Shown here: positions 23,111 through 33,906 of the stretch, one piece after another
Layout: the number at the start of each line of letters is the position of its first letter
Numbering within the stretch: position 1 is the stretch's first letter
Made by a program: the position numbers and the translations under genes
NCBI GenBank assembly: GCA_026874595.1
Contig: CM049306.1
Location: 23,729,019-23,793,018, forward strand
From: Sipunculus nudus
Lineage: Eukaryota; Annelida; Sipuncula; Golfingiida; Sipunculidae
Direction: 5' to 3'
Length of the DNA: 64,000 bases
The notes under the pieces: generated by a model
Databases searched by the model: none
Told to the model about the DNA's origin: nothing
Seen by the model: the letters and a program-made list of their open reading frames with translations, nothing else

Positions 23111-25362
23111 CACTCTAACCTCTTTCATTCGCCCATTGTTTATTCGCCAACCTCGCCTACCGCCTACAGATGACCAAGTCCCGATTTCCTTCCTACTAAT
23201 TTACCTCGTTCATTTGCCAGCCTCGCTATCCGCCATCCGCCAGGTGTTTTTTTTTACCCCAATGTGCCACATTCCCTTAATCATTCGCCAACTTTCTGAT
23301 ACTAACTTAAGACAAGTCGGGAATATTTCATGAAGCCGGTGTGTTATCGCTCGGCCGGGCTCAGCTGACCTGGCCGCTTCTCTGTTTCCAACATGTCACG
23401 CCTCACTGTTATTGAGCAAGTCCCCAGTGCCACTAATTAATTAATTGACTTTACACCCTTGAGTTGTTTGGGGGCAGCAGTCATCAGCAGAGTGACCGGT
23501 GTTGATTTCACACCTAGAGTTGTTTGGGTAAATGTCATTTAAAGAGGTAAACCACATGAGTAGTTTGAAGCAATTAGCGGTAACACGGTGGTTCAAAGAC
23601 TGTTAATTCAATCTTTGTTTACAGTTTGCAACAATAACGGGGATTATTTTAGGTTTTCAATTAAAGGTTTTTGTGAACTTGTTTGTTCTAATTTCCTGCC
23701 TGTATAAATATGGAAGTGGCTAAACAGCCGGCAGGGTGCCGACAGTTTAGTCCACAGGCAAACAGCCGGCAGGGAAAAATTGACCTTGCCGGCAGTCTAG
23801 CCCACAGGCTAAACTGCCCGCATATGAATGCATGCTCTATTTCAGAGTTTCAGTGTGATACCCAATATTTTCCATTATTTTTTTTTACAATATAGTGCTG
23901 ACTTACCAAATAAGATATTTTGTTGGTTTTTATGTAAGAGATACCATTTGGTGTTGATATTTCTTGCATCATCTCACAACATAATAGACTTAACAGCTTA
24001 AATTAGGTGTGGTGTAAGATTGTTTGATTACATTTGACCAAGTAATGAGCTGATCCTTGGATCATTTATTTGACATATTCTGAGTTGTTTTCAAACACTG
24101 ATGATTTGTATGCCCATTACCACATTAATGATAACAGTGGCAGTTTGTATGCTTCACATCTGTATAACTTTTTATATGACATTTCATGAATTGTTTGTGC
24201 TTTTACATATTACTCAATGTATGCTCTTAAGAATATATAAGCAACTGATGTGCCAGTTAATTTCAGTTCAATTCCTTTAAATTTATTTGAAACCACCCTG
24301 TAAATATCACAAAATGTGCAGTCTTAATACATTCTAATCATACTTATTCTATTTAGACAGGCAAAATATATAATTTTGTAAGTCAGCACTATATTGTCAA
24401 ACTTATAATGGAAAGTAAAGTATCACACTGAAAATGAGCATGCATTCATTTGCTGGCAGTTTAGCCTGCATGGTCAATTTTCCTGCCGGCTGTTCATGAC
24501 ATTTCATGAATTGTTTGTGCTTTCACACATTACCCAATGTCTGCTCTTAAGCTTATATAAGCAACTGATGTGTTATTCAACTTCAGTTTAATTCCTTTAA
24601 ATCTATATAAAACCACCCTGTAAATATTACAAAATGTGCAGTTTTAATACCCACTAAACATACTTATTTTATATAGACTAGCAAAATATATAATTTTGTA
24701 ATTCAGCACTATATTGTCAAACTTATAATGGAAAGCAGAGTATCACACTGAAAATGAGCATGCATTAATTAGCTGGCAGTTTAGCCTGCAAGGTCAATTT
24801 TCCTGCCGGCTGTTAAGCCACTTCCTATAAATACTTCCGGTAAGGTATATAAGCAGGTAATCACATAGCCAGGCCATGAAAACCGTCTAGCGATATTTCG
24901 AGAGCTCGAACTACAGCGAATAGTCCGATATTGACGCATTTTACAGGAGGAACCAAAGAAAATCAGCTTTTCAGTCACAAGCTGGTTAACAATGCCCCAT
25001 TACGGAATTCTTTGGGAGCAGACTCGGATGAAAGATAAACGGCACAAGGAGAACCATGTACAATTTTATAATTTTACCGTATATGTTATATATGAGTATC
25101 TTTGTGAATAATGTGTACACATTGTATTTTTCTCTAGTTATTTGTAATTTGTTCTTTCTATGTGAATAAAGTAATAACATTTGTACACAGTTTTAAAATG
25201 TTGTTTTTAATATGACTAGCTAAAGACGAGCCTAATAAATGCCCGATTTAAACTACCCTGCCCATCCCATGTGGACCCCCCTCCCCTCGATCAACCGCCA
25301 CCCTCGCTTACCGCCAGAAAATTCCCCGGTCCCAAGGTTGGCGAATGAAAGAGGTTAGACTG
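23111..25362. mobile_element. TA-flanked TIR element (mariner/pogo-like, non-autonomous)
   Basis: Left end TA|CACTCTAACCTCTTTCATT and right end, inverted, TA|CAGTCTAACCTCTTTCATT, both continuing into CGCC. TA at 23109-23110 and 25363-25364 is the expected Tc1/mariner-type target duplication. The interior has no transposase and is interrupted by another element at 23711-24825. Without that insertion the element is about 1.1 kb. Its CAGT-AACCTC end resembles the small MITE at 25752. Confidence 0.7.
23711..24825. mobile_element. TIR element with 8-bp TSD and a duplicated right end
   Basis: TATAAATA flanks both sides (23703-23710 and 24826-24833), an 8-bp target duplication as in hAT or P-like transposons. 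The left end reads GGAAGTGGCTAAACAGCCGG and the inverted right end GGAAGTGGCTTAACAGCCGG. TIR similarity continues for about 180 bases through GTGTGATAC and ATAGTGCTGACTTAC. The right third is present twice in tandem (24177-24496 and 24497-24815), each copy about 320 bp and ending CCTGCCGGCTGTT. No transposase is encoded. Confidence 0.75.
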
Positions 25363-25665
25363 TACATGAGTTTTGGTTTTGGGAGATATATTGCAATCAT
25401 TTTTAACGGATTTAAGTCGAGACTGAAATTGCAGAACTGTATGTTCAGGCGAGGTAACGAAACGTACCAGTATATTTGATAGCACAGGAAATGTACAAGT
25501 ACTTATTAAATCAGGAAATGTAACCGTTCTCATTAAGTCAAGAACTGTACGAGTATCCATTAGATTAGGAACTGTATCAATATTCTGTAGATCAGGTAAT
25601 GTAACAGCACTCTGTAGACCTTGACCATTTGCATATATTTAACCTGTTTGTTAATCAAAGAGCCA

Positions 25666-26376
25666 CTTTTCAGCTCTAAGTATATACATATTTAAATTCA
25701 CCTGCTGACACTCAGAAATAATCAATATGAGGAAAAAATAAAATAATATTACAGTTAAACCTCGAATAACGACCACCTCTATTGGTTTAGCGACCACTTT
25801 AAAATAATGACCACATTTCACGGTCCTCATTCCTTTTCACTCTTTATATCAGGCCTCCCTTAGACGACCAGCTCGAAATGACACCACATTATCGGATCCC
25901 GTTGCTGGTCGTACATTCCAGGTTTCACTGTATATTTCATCAAGGAATAAGGATTCTACTTTCCACGGCCATCAGTGACATCGACTTTACTTAAAACGCA
26001 AATATAACAGACATTTAAAAAGGACTTGTTTTGTAAATACAATGTGATAGTCTATTTTCACTAAGCCCATGTAGTGAACTTCATCACAGAAAATGGAATC
26101 TCAGCTGGTCCTATCCCAGGTTTGAATTCATCTGTAAAAATTTCGAGGGTGGCACCTAGCCGTATCAGATAAAACAAACACAATCAAAATCAGGGGAAAC
26201 AAGTTTGCATTAACTTGCATAATTAGGCCTAACGAATTGGATAGCCCACGTCTAGTCTTATCAGATAAAACAGTCCAAATCGGGTTGATTGACTGAGAAA
26301 TTAATATATAATAATTTATATGGCTTTTTACGTTTGAAACATTCAAAATGATAAAGGCATTACGAGCGAACCATGA
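25666..26376 (-). repeat. Right arm of the 5.8-kb inverted-repeat structure
   Basis: Inverted copy of 20613-21484, ending TTACGAGCGAACCATGA. It is shorter than the left arm by about 160 bases through internal deletions. The clear substitution load between arms implies an old duplication. Confidence 0.7.
25752..25930. mobile_element. 179-bp MITE with CAGT ends and TA TSD
   Basis: Begins CAGTTAAACCTCGAATAACG and ends GGTTTCACTG, with TA at 25750-25751 and 25931-25932. Subterminal ACGACCACC near the left end and GGTCGT near the right end extend the inverted repeat. This fits a Tc1/mariner/pogo-derived MITE. Confidence 0.65.
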
Positions 26377-27044
26377 GCGTATGATCAATGATTCTCGGGT
26401 GATAAGTTATTTCTTCATGCCAATAGATTCCGTAAATCGACTTACATCAATCTTCAAGTGGGCAGTTTCAAAAGTCACTTTGATTGAGGGCCAACTATGT
26501 ACAACGTGTTTGAAATTTATAAGCCTTAATATCCGAACTAGTAATACCGGTATATATGCTTATATGTTTAATATCTAACCTGCGGCCATGATTAAAGGAC
26601 ATTTTTTTGCAGCTAGTGCATCTTGAAAAGTAAAAAGATATATGGTATCTATACTTGCGGAAATCAAGTTTGATAAATACGGGGTCAACCATGCTTTTAG
26701 CATCTATCAAAGAAGTGTCTAGGTATTACGGACATGTAAGCTTTATCAGAAGAACTAGGGTTCCTCTGACCTCTAACTGATACACATAAGTGCAGTATCA
26801 ACCCTCCACAGCGCTCACTCAACTAGCCGTGACAACCCGACTCAGTAGGCAATCGGATAATTGGGCTGGAAAGCCTACTCGAGTCGTGATACTAGTAATA
26901 TGGAGGAATGTATCGCAGTGGTCTTGCATCTGGTTGCATTCATATTGTGGAAAACGGTCCATAATCTCAATATTATGCTTGGAATGGTGAATATACACAA
27001 TAGTATATTTGTGAGCTCGCAACCCAAACTGAAACACCGTCTCC

Positions 27045-27173
27045 ATGGACACGGGCATTTCCTGTGTCGCCTGCAAGTTGCCTGCGTCCTGTAACCCGTG
27101 CGAGCCATGCTTGTGTCCATGCGGTCATAAATTCAACAAACATGCCGAGGGGTTTACCAATGTGCTAGGTTAA
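27045..27173 (+). CDS. Tentative 42-codon Cys-rich small ORF
   Basis: ATG 27045 to TAA 27171-27173 encodes 42 residues with eight Cys packed in a span of twenty (CVACKLPASCNPCEPCLCPC), followed by GH. The spacing mixes CxxC and CxC, as in metallothioneins or knottin-like peptides, but no family is recognised. There is no signal peptide. It lies inside the proposed mucin intron. It could be chance, and no transcript signal supports it. Confidence 0.2.
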   Translation: MDTGISCVACKLPASCNPCEPCLCPCGHKFNKHAEGFTNVLG

Positions 27174-27492
27174 ACAGGAACTTTTCTCGCGCATATTTGA
27201 TATTATTAGAAAGTACAGAAAATGCTATCGAATGGTCTGGTTTATGTTGATTGACAGTGTACCTGTAGCCCATGAAGCGTTGTTAGAAATGACGAAAATA
27301 TTTTCACCTTCATAAGGCCTTATAATGCGATCCTCAGATGTAGATGTTATTACACTCTGGCGCTAGTAATCTAGTCGTAATGCCAGAGGGTCAGTATGAC
27401 GCTATCACTCAACCTACCCAAACCTAATATGATATCAAAATATTAATTTGAACTGATTTCATGATGATTATTTTTGGTTCTTTTATAAACAG

Positions 27493-29424
27493 GTTGTCCT
27501 CAGCAGGAACAACTGGAACAACGGCCGGGACAACTACGACACCGGTTGCCACCACAGCTGAAACTACAACACCGGCTTCCACCACAGCTGGAACTACAAC
27601 ACCGGCTGCCACAACAGCTGGAACTACGACAAAAGCTGCCACCACAGCTGGTACTACAACAGCGGCTGCCACCACGGCTGGAAATACAACACCGGCTATC
27701 ACCACAGCTGAAACAACTACACCACCGGCTTCCACCACAGCTGGAACAACTACAAGTACAGCTGCAACCACAACTGGAACTACAACTCCGGCTGCCACCT
27801 CAGCTGAAACAACTACAACACCGGCTGACACCACAGCTGAAACAACAACGACAACGACTGCCACCACAACTGGAACTACAACACCGACTTCCACCACAGC
27901 TGGAACTACAACAATAGCTGCCACAACAGCTGGTAATACAACAGCGGCTGCCACCACGGCTGGATATACAACAGCAGCTGCGACCACGGCTGGAAATACA
28001 ACACCGGCTATCACCACAGCTGAAGCAACTACAACACCGGCTTCCACCACAGCTGAAACAATTACAACACCGGCTGACACCACAGCTGGAACAAATACGA
28101 CAACGGCTGCCACCACAACTGGAACTACAACACCGGCTTCCACCACAGCTGGAACTACAACAACGGCTGCCACCACAGCTGAAACTACAACAACACCGGC
28201 TGCCACATCAACTGGAACTACAACAACGGCTGCGACCACGACTGGAACTACAACAACGGCTGCCATCACGACTGGAACAACTACAACAACGGCTGCCACC
28301 ACAGCTGGAACAACTACAACACCGGCTGCCAGCACAACTGGATCTTCAACTCCGGCTTCCACCACAGCTGGAACTACGTCACCGGCGGCCACCACAGCTA
28401 GAACTACAACAATAGCTGCCACAACAGCTGAAACTACGACACAGGCTACAACCACAGCTGGAACAAATACAACACTGGCTGCCACCACAACTGGAACTAC
28501 AACAACGGCTCCCATCACAGCAGGAACAACTACAACAACGGCTGCCACCACAACTGGAACTACAACAACGGCTCCCATCACAGCTGGAACAACTACAACA
28601 ACGGCTGCCGCCACAACTGGAACTACAACACCGGCAGAAACCACAGCTGGAACTACAAGAACAGCTGCCGCAACACCTGGAACAACTACGACTCTCGCGG
28701 CCACTACAGCTAGAATTACAACAATAGCTACCACCACAGATGAAACTACGACACAGGCTACAACCACAGCTGGAACAACATCAACACCTGACGCAAACAC
28801 AGCTGGAACCAATACAACACCGGATATCACCACAGCTGGAACATATACAACAACGGCTGCCACCACAGCTGGAACTACATCAACGGCTGCCACCACAGCC
28901 GGAACTACAGCATCGGCTGACACCACAGCTGGAACTACACCAACGGCTGCCGCCACAGCTGGAACTACAACAACACCGGTTGCCACCACAACCGGAACTA
29001 CAACACCGGCTGCAACCTCAGGTGGAACTACAACAACGGCTGCCATCACATCTGGAACTACAACAACGGTTGCCACCACAACTGGCACTACAACAATAGC
29101 TGCCACAACAGCTGAAACTACGACACCGGCTGCCATCACAGCTGGAACAGCTACAACAGCGCGAGCAACCACAGCTGCAAAAACAACAACAACACCGGCT
29201 TCTACTACAGCTGGAACAACTACGACACCGGCTGCAATCACTGATGGAACAAGTACGACACCAGCTGCCACGAGTACTCCAAGCTCAGGAGAAATGACCA
29301 CGGTTGGATCGCCAGGCGAACAGGGTTTGTCGCAGGCATCGATAGCGGCCATAAGCGTTGTTATTGTGGTGGTGGTTATTGGTGCCGTAACTTTAGTGAT
29401 TTTCTACGCACTCCGAAGAAAAAA
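27493..29424 (+). CDS. Thr-rich mucin-like membrane protein, main exon
   Basis: The acceptor at 27491-27492 and the donor GTAAGT at 29425-29430 bound a 1932-base exon. It encodes about 590 residues of near-pure Thr/Ala/Pro/Gly repeat with a 10- or 11-residue unit of the form GTTTPAATTA (30 or 33 bp). An ordinary linker (SSGEMTTVGSPGE) and one hydrophobic span (ASIAAISVVIVVVVIGAVTL) follow, then the basic FYALRRKK. The ectodomain would be heavily O-glycosylated. With the exons at 15063 and 29903 the protein is 673 residues with a signal peptide, a type I membrane mucin. An in-frame ATG at 27461 lies in the intron and gives a poor signal. The function is inferred only. Confidence 0.75.
27530..29270 (+). 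repeat. Coding minisatellite, 30/33-bp units
   Basis: About 55 units of the type GGAACTACAACACCGGCTGC CACCACAGCT, varying by whole codons so the frame is kept. The antisense strand is also open because every unit is a multiple of three and lacks stops. Confidence 0.9.
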
Positions 29425-29902
29425 GTAAGTACCCTTATGATAGATTGATTTAATAACGCCACACAGTCATATACCCTGGAGTGTCTGTGCTTGTGTTCAG
29501 TGTACATGTAAGTGCCTTGTGAGATGTCACACAACAATCATTTTCTGCATAATACAATTTTATAAATTTTTACTTATTCCATTTAGGAACCTTGCGTTTT
29601 CAGATTTTGTCTTTCAAAGAACGATGCTTGCCTAATTTATGATACATATAACCTTTCTGTTTCGAGGGCATAGTTGCGACCATACTAAATCTGTAAACCA
29701 TTAAAATTAGCCCTTCTCCATTCATATTCTTTGATTATGGAACCCTATATCCAAAGCTGCAGTGCAATTTTAACTTTAGATTAAGTGAGGATTAATTATA
29801 TATTTACCACCAGTGGCTGTCAACAGTGAAATACATATAGGACTTACTTAAACGAGCTTGATACGTCTTTCCTCATATTAATGTTTTTTCTTTTCATTTC
29901 AG

Positions 29903-29936
29903 AAAAAGTGTTGACCTAGAAATGGCATTGTTTTAA
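29903..29936 (+). CDS. Terminal exon of the second mucin-like gene
   Basis: TTTTCATTTCAG (29891-29902) precedes it. Joining AA from the previous exon to its first A gives Lys, and the frame reads KSVDLEMALF before TAA (29934-29936). The tail is therefore RRKKKSVDLEMALF, a typical short cytoplasmic end. AATAAA follows 15 bases after the stop. Confidence 0.7.
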
Positions 29937-29950
29937 AGAATCAACTGTTC

Positions 29951-29956
29951 AATAAA
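29951..29956 (+). terminator. Polyadenylation signal of the second mucin-like gene
   Basis: AATAAA 15 bases after the stop codon, followed by AACA-rich sequence. The very short 3' UTR is unusual but the position is suitable. Confidence 0.45.
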
Positions 29957-30447
29957 ACAAACAAAAAAATTCAACTCCATCAACCGACAGTCTATGTTCA
30001 CGTTGTTAACTGCAGTGATAATATCTCGACATCGGAACACGTGCACAAACAATCGCCCGCGCGATATATAAAAGTATATTTTACCGCATGATAGTTTCAC
30101 CATCATGGACAACATAAGTATGGAAACATTATGAGTTTCAGCCTGGTTTCCTAAAGCTAATATTCCCATACTTCTAATCGAGATGCGATGCTGAAAATTG
30201 CATAAAAGCTGAAAATGCTGGAAGCCAGACAAGGCATTCATCCGCACCAGAAAGCCGCATGACGTGATTTCTTTAAACTCTCAAAGATATTTTAACATAC
30301 ACGTTGGCCTTAACAGGAAGCACACGTACATGAATTCACACTTGGGCAGAGGACATGCACATATGGTCATTACAGGTATATCGTGGCCATGACCTGGGCA
30401 AAATGGGCTGAAAAATGCGACATATGAATCAAACGATGGTCAGCGAA

Positions 30448-30548
30448 TGGGGTAAGAGGTCATGGGAAGGGGTCAGGGGACATGCAAATTGGTAGAAACT
30501 CTGCCGGAGTTCAGGAAAATTGGGGTCATGGGAAGGGGTCAGAGGTCA
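30448..30548 (+). repeat. Short AGGTCA-rich direct repeats
   Basis: GGTCATGGGAAGGGGTCAG occurs twice, 80 bases apart. The second copy ends in GGGTCA-G-AGGTCA (30536-30548), a perfect DR1 arrangement of nuclear-receptor half-sites. Regulatory meaning is untested. Confidence 0.4.
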
Positions 30549-31152
30549 GTCATAATCGTCATTACGGTGGATACCTTCAGGTTGCCAACAGGGGAAGAAT
30601 TGTTGTTAATACAATTATTGACATAATATCTCATTTTTCTCAGGTTTGTTTGCATAGGATGTCAATACATATTCGTTGTATAAAGTTTATTACTTGTAAA
30701 ATATCTGGCGATGTCCTAAAGGTTTTCGTTGTTTTGGTGCTTATAGAAAAATTTATTTTGTTTGTAATTTAAAGTTGGCCTATACCAGTCTCATTACCAC
30801 GTAATACAGCTAGATATATCTCGCTTCAGTGGGATGGTGTTGGAGAAATGGTGTAACCAAACGTTGTCTTTATATATAAGATCAGATAATATAGGCATTC
30901 TTTAATAACAGGCAATAAACTATTTATTTATAATCAGGCATATACTTTTTTCACATATAGTATATGGTGAAATGTATGTATAAGTGAAAATACAGATAGC
31001 TTCCTGTAACTTTTGACACACAAGTCAAGTACCACATACTTGCAAGACCAACAGGATCGCTCTTATTTACCCTTTTTTATGTTTTTTTTTTAATTTTAAA
31101 TGCCATTTTAGAATTAAGAGTTTCAAAATGTTAATATTTTGCAATATAATAT

Positions 31153-31157
31153 ATATA

Positions 31158-31210
<53 letters not shown>

Positions 31211-31395
31211 GCAGTACTGGCATAAAGATAAACTTAAGTACATATGTATTTAGATTAAATTATTGTTTAATATGATTGCATGATCTTATCGTCCCTAAAT
31301 ATATATTTTCAATAGGGATTATGTACATAAATTTAGTATCTTAACCATAACATTTATTGCATATTGGAATTCTCCATGTTTTATATGCAAATCGG

Positions 31396-31460
<65 letters not shown>
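31153..31460. repeat. (TA)n microsatellites
   Basis: AT dinucleotide runs at about 31153-31207 and 31399-31460, separated by 190 bases of AT-rich sequence. Confidence 0.9.
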
Positions 31461-31462
<2 letters not shown>

Positions 31463-32299
31463 TAGAAAAAAATATGTCATTTGAACATTTTTTATATTTA
31501 TTTTTCTGAGCACCGACGAAACTGTAATCATGGACGGAAGCTGTAGATGTGATTTAAGAAGTGTTTCTAATACCTGTGTAACATTTAAAGGTTGTCCGTA
31601 TTTGATCTGATAGACGTATCATGTGCATTATCGTACCAAAGTATTATTCTTTTCATTTTTCTGAAAATAGTCAGCTTGAACGATCAATTGAAACTGTCAG
31701 AGCGTTAAAGAAATATACATTTTGTTATATACAAGTTTTGTTTTGTGAAACTTTGATTTACATACTGATGCACTCAAGCACACACTTTTTATATTTATAA
31801 AATATCTTTTTCACTTACCCGGTCTTTACTGATTATATTTTCTTGATTAAATTGATAGAATCATACGGACTGACTTACATTCTTTCATAGATTCACGAAT
31901 AAGTGTTTGTCAATGCGTGTGACGTATCATTGTATTATTTTGCCAGTTTTTTTTACCTTGGTTTTGAGATTTGAGATCAACACTTTGTTTAAGAATCTGG
32001 GAGTGTTTTAGTTACTTATTAGTCAGGGTTTTTTTTTGCAGGAATAGATGACAGAAATAGTATTATAGAACTAGCATTTATAAACTGATACTTCTAATAT
32101 ATGAATTTTCAAGTCTGTGCAAGAAGCAGACATCCAGCTCTTGTGAGGACATAAAAACCTGGCGACGTCTAGCGGCAGAAACAAAATTGAACAAATTCGA
32201 CTGTGTCAGAATGCCTCCAAATTCAAATAAGGAATGATATCTGGTGAATTTTTGTTATTGCTATTATTGTCTCCACAAGGAGCTTATACGTTAAACACC

Positions 32300-32445
32300 G
32301 TTCAAATGTTTGTGTGCGTGTGTGTTTGTTCACGACATAACACCTGCAATCATGCACGGAATCGCATGATATTTTCAGGGCTTTTCGCGAATGGGCCAGT
32401 GAAGAATCTATTAGATTTTGGTGTAGATGCGGCACATGATATGAA
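32300..32445 (+). repeat. Dispersed repeat, plus-strand copy
   Basis: Matches the inverted 12690-12875 copy in order: a GTGTGTGTTTGTTCACGACA segment, then CAATCATGCACGGAATCGCA, then AGATTTTGGTGTAGATGCGG. Confidence 0.5.
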
Positions 32446-32585
32446 TTCTGGAGTATATTCATAAATGTCATAAAAGAATATTCATAAATGTCAAGTCACT
32501 TATGCATGAATGAACCGGGGAATACTTGTTGAATAAGTATATGCAAACACAGAGGGGGCTTGCAGTCATTGGAATGCATAATTTT

Positions 32586-32586
32586 A

Positions 32587-32619
<33 letters not shown>

Positions 32620-32660
32620 TTCATTATTATTATTATTAGTGTTATTATTATTATTATTAT
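32586..32660. repeat. (ATT)n microsatellite
   Basis: About 75 bases of TTA/ATT triplets with two single-base interruptions. Confidence 0.9.
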
Positions 32661-33813
32661 AAAACTTATACCTCTATAGCGATGAAAGTAACAAGTCAAG
32701 GACATATGTGTGACATAGAAACACAAAATACCATTTGTCCAACGAAACTTGTGTGTATCCTCTCATTAGGTATGATTACACGACTCGGCAGTCATTTATA
32801 TTGGACTGGTAAGCCCATTAGGGTCGTGGAACTGCACAGTTACCATTAAACTACGGATGATAAATCAATACAACGGAATAAATGTGACCTTGCAAACAGA
32901 AGTATTAAGCCCATCCCTATGGTATGATATATATGATATATAAAGTACATCATGATGTACGTGTATCTTCATCAAGTCTATGATATACAGAGAAAAAGAA
33001 ATGATTTTGCCTGCTGAACTGGCACAGCGGTGCACAGAGGGGCAGAACGTCAGACAGATTGGCCTACTGCCACCTTGCGGTAAATAAAATAACTAATTTT
33101 TACTAAATTAGGGTTCTTTGACCGTCGTTCTCAGATTAATGAGTCAGCAATCTTCCGATCTTTTATGTATATTGAGCATTGGAATTCGGTTTTATTAAAA
33201 TTGTTGTGGCAAACAAATAGTGAGGGTCTGGCAGCTCTATAAATCCTTATTTGAAAATACAACGTTAACATACACACAGACACATACATGTGTGTCTCTA
33301 TACTTCAGAAAGAAACAACTTGAGTGTAAACAAACAACTCGTTTCTTTGTGAAAGGAGTCCCCTATATAAATACTGAGCGCTGTAACCTCATTTATTTAA
33401 AAATATTCACAATTAAGTAATTTATTTATTAGGGTATACCAGTGCTGTTTTAAGTATAACCGTGGTTATTATTGCTGGTAATAACAATCCTGCAACTTAC
33501 AATCTCTTTGATCTGTGAGATTTTTTTTTAACTCTTTAGAATAAAGCTTGTGTCATTAATTACATATCAATATAAAAAAAATCAATTAATGGAGGATATA
33601 CCAAAAAATTTGCAAAATAATACCGTGGGATTCGGGTTTGACGGTTGTTACTTAAACGCGTGCTAGCACGCGTGCACGCGCACGTGCACGCAGAATACCA
33701 TGCTTTACAAATATACTAAAACGCGTGCGACCTTGCGTGCGGATGTTGTATATATAAACATAAATCCAACGTGGGTTGTTACTAAAAGGAATAACTCTGG
33801 CGAAGATCAACAA

Positions 33814-33818
<5 letters not shown>

Positions 33819-33862
<44 letters not shown>
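33819..33862. repeat. (TA)n tract in the left MULE TIR
   Basis: AT dinucleotide run mirrored by irregular TA tracts at about 35930-36022 and 36090-36148 in the right TIR. Confidence 0.85.
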
Positions 33863-33866
<4 letters not shown>

Positions 33867-33906
33867 AGTTATACTAATATATAATAAAAATTAATAAATA
33901 ATTTAA

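Larger units (their letters stand above)
15119..27492 (+). other. Proposed 12.4-kb intron packed with transposable elements
   Basis: It is bounded by GTAAGT and a pyrimidine-rich tract ending ATAAACAG. Contents are (TA)n and (CT)n tracts, a TIR element (17923-18869), a large inverted-repeat structure (20613-26376) holding nested DNA elements, and a small Cys-rich frame (27045-27173). No other exon is convincing. If the two-exon link is wrong, this is intergenic DNA. Confidence 0.4.
29957..33633. other. Intergenic, repeats only
   Basis: Contains GGGTCATGGGAAGGGGTCAG repeats (30448-30548), (TA)n tracts at 31153-31207 and 31399-31460, a dispersed-repeat copy (32300-32445) and an (ATT)n tract (32586-32660). 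No coding region or RNA gene is supported. Confidence 0.55.

Noticed and set aside
27461-27492. ATG at 27461 as the start of the second mucin
   Set aside because: It lies in a pyrimidine-rich tract ending in a good acceptor and gives a poor signal sequence. The phase-matched exon at 15063 is better.
27424-29352. 642-codon Val/Ala-rich minus-strand frame
   Set aside because: Antisense shadow of the Thr-repeat exon. Units of 30/33 bp without stops keep every reading of this strand open, and it has no domain or splice logic of its own.
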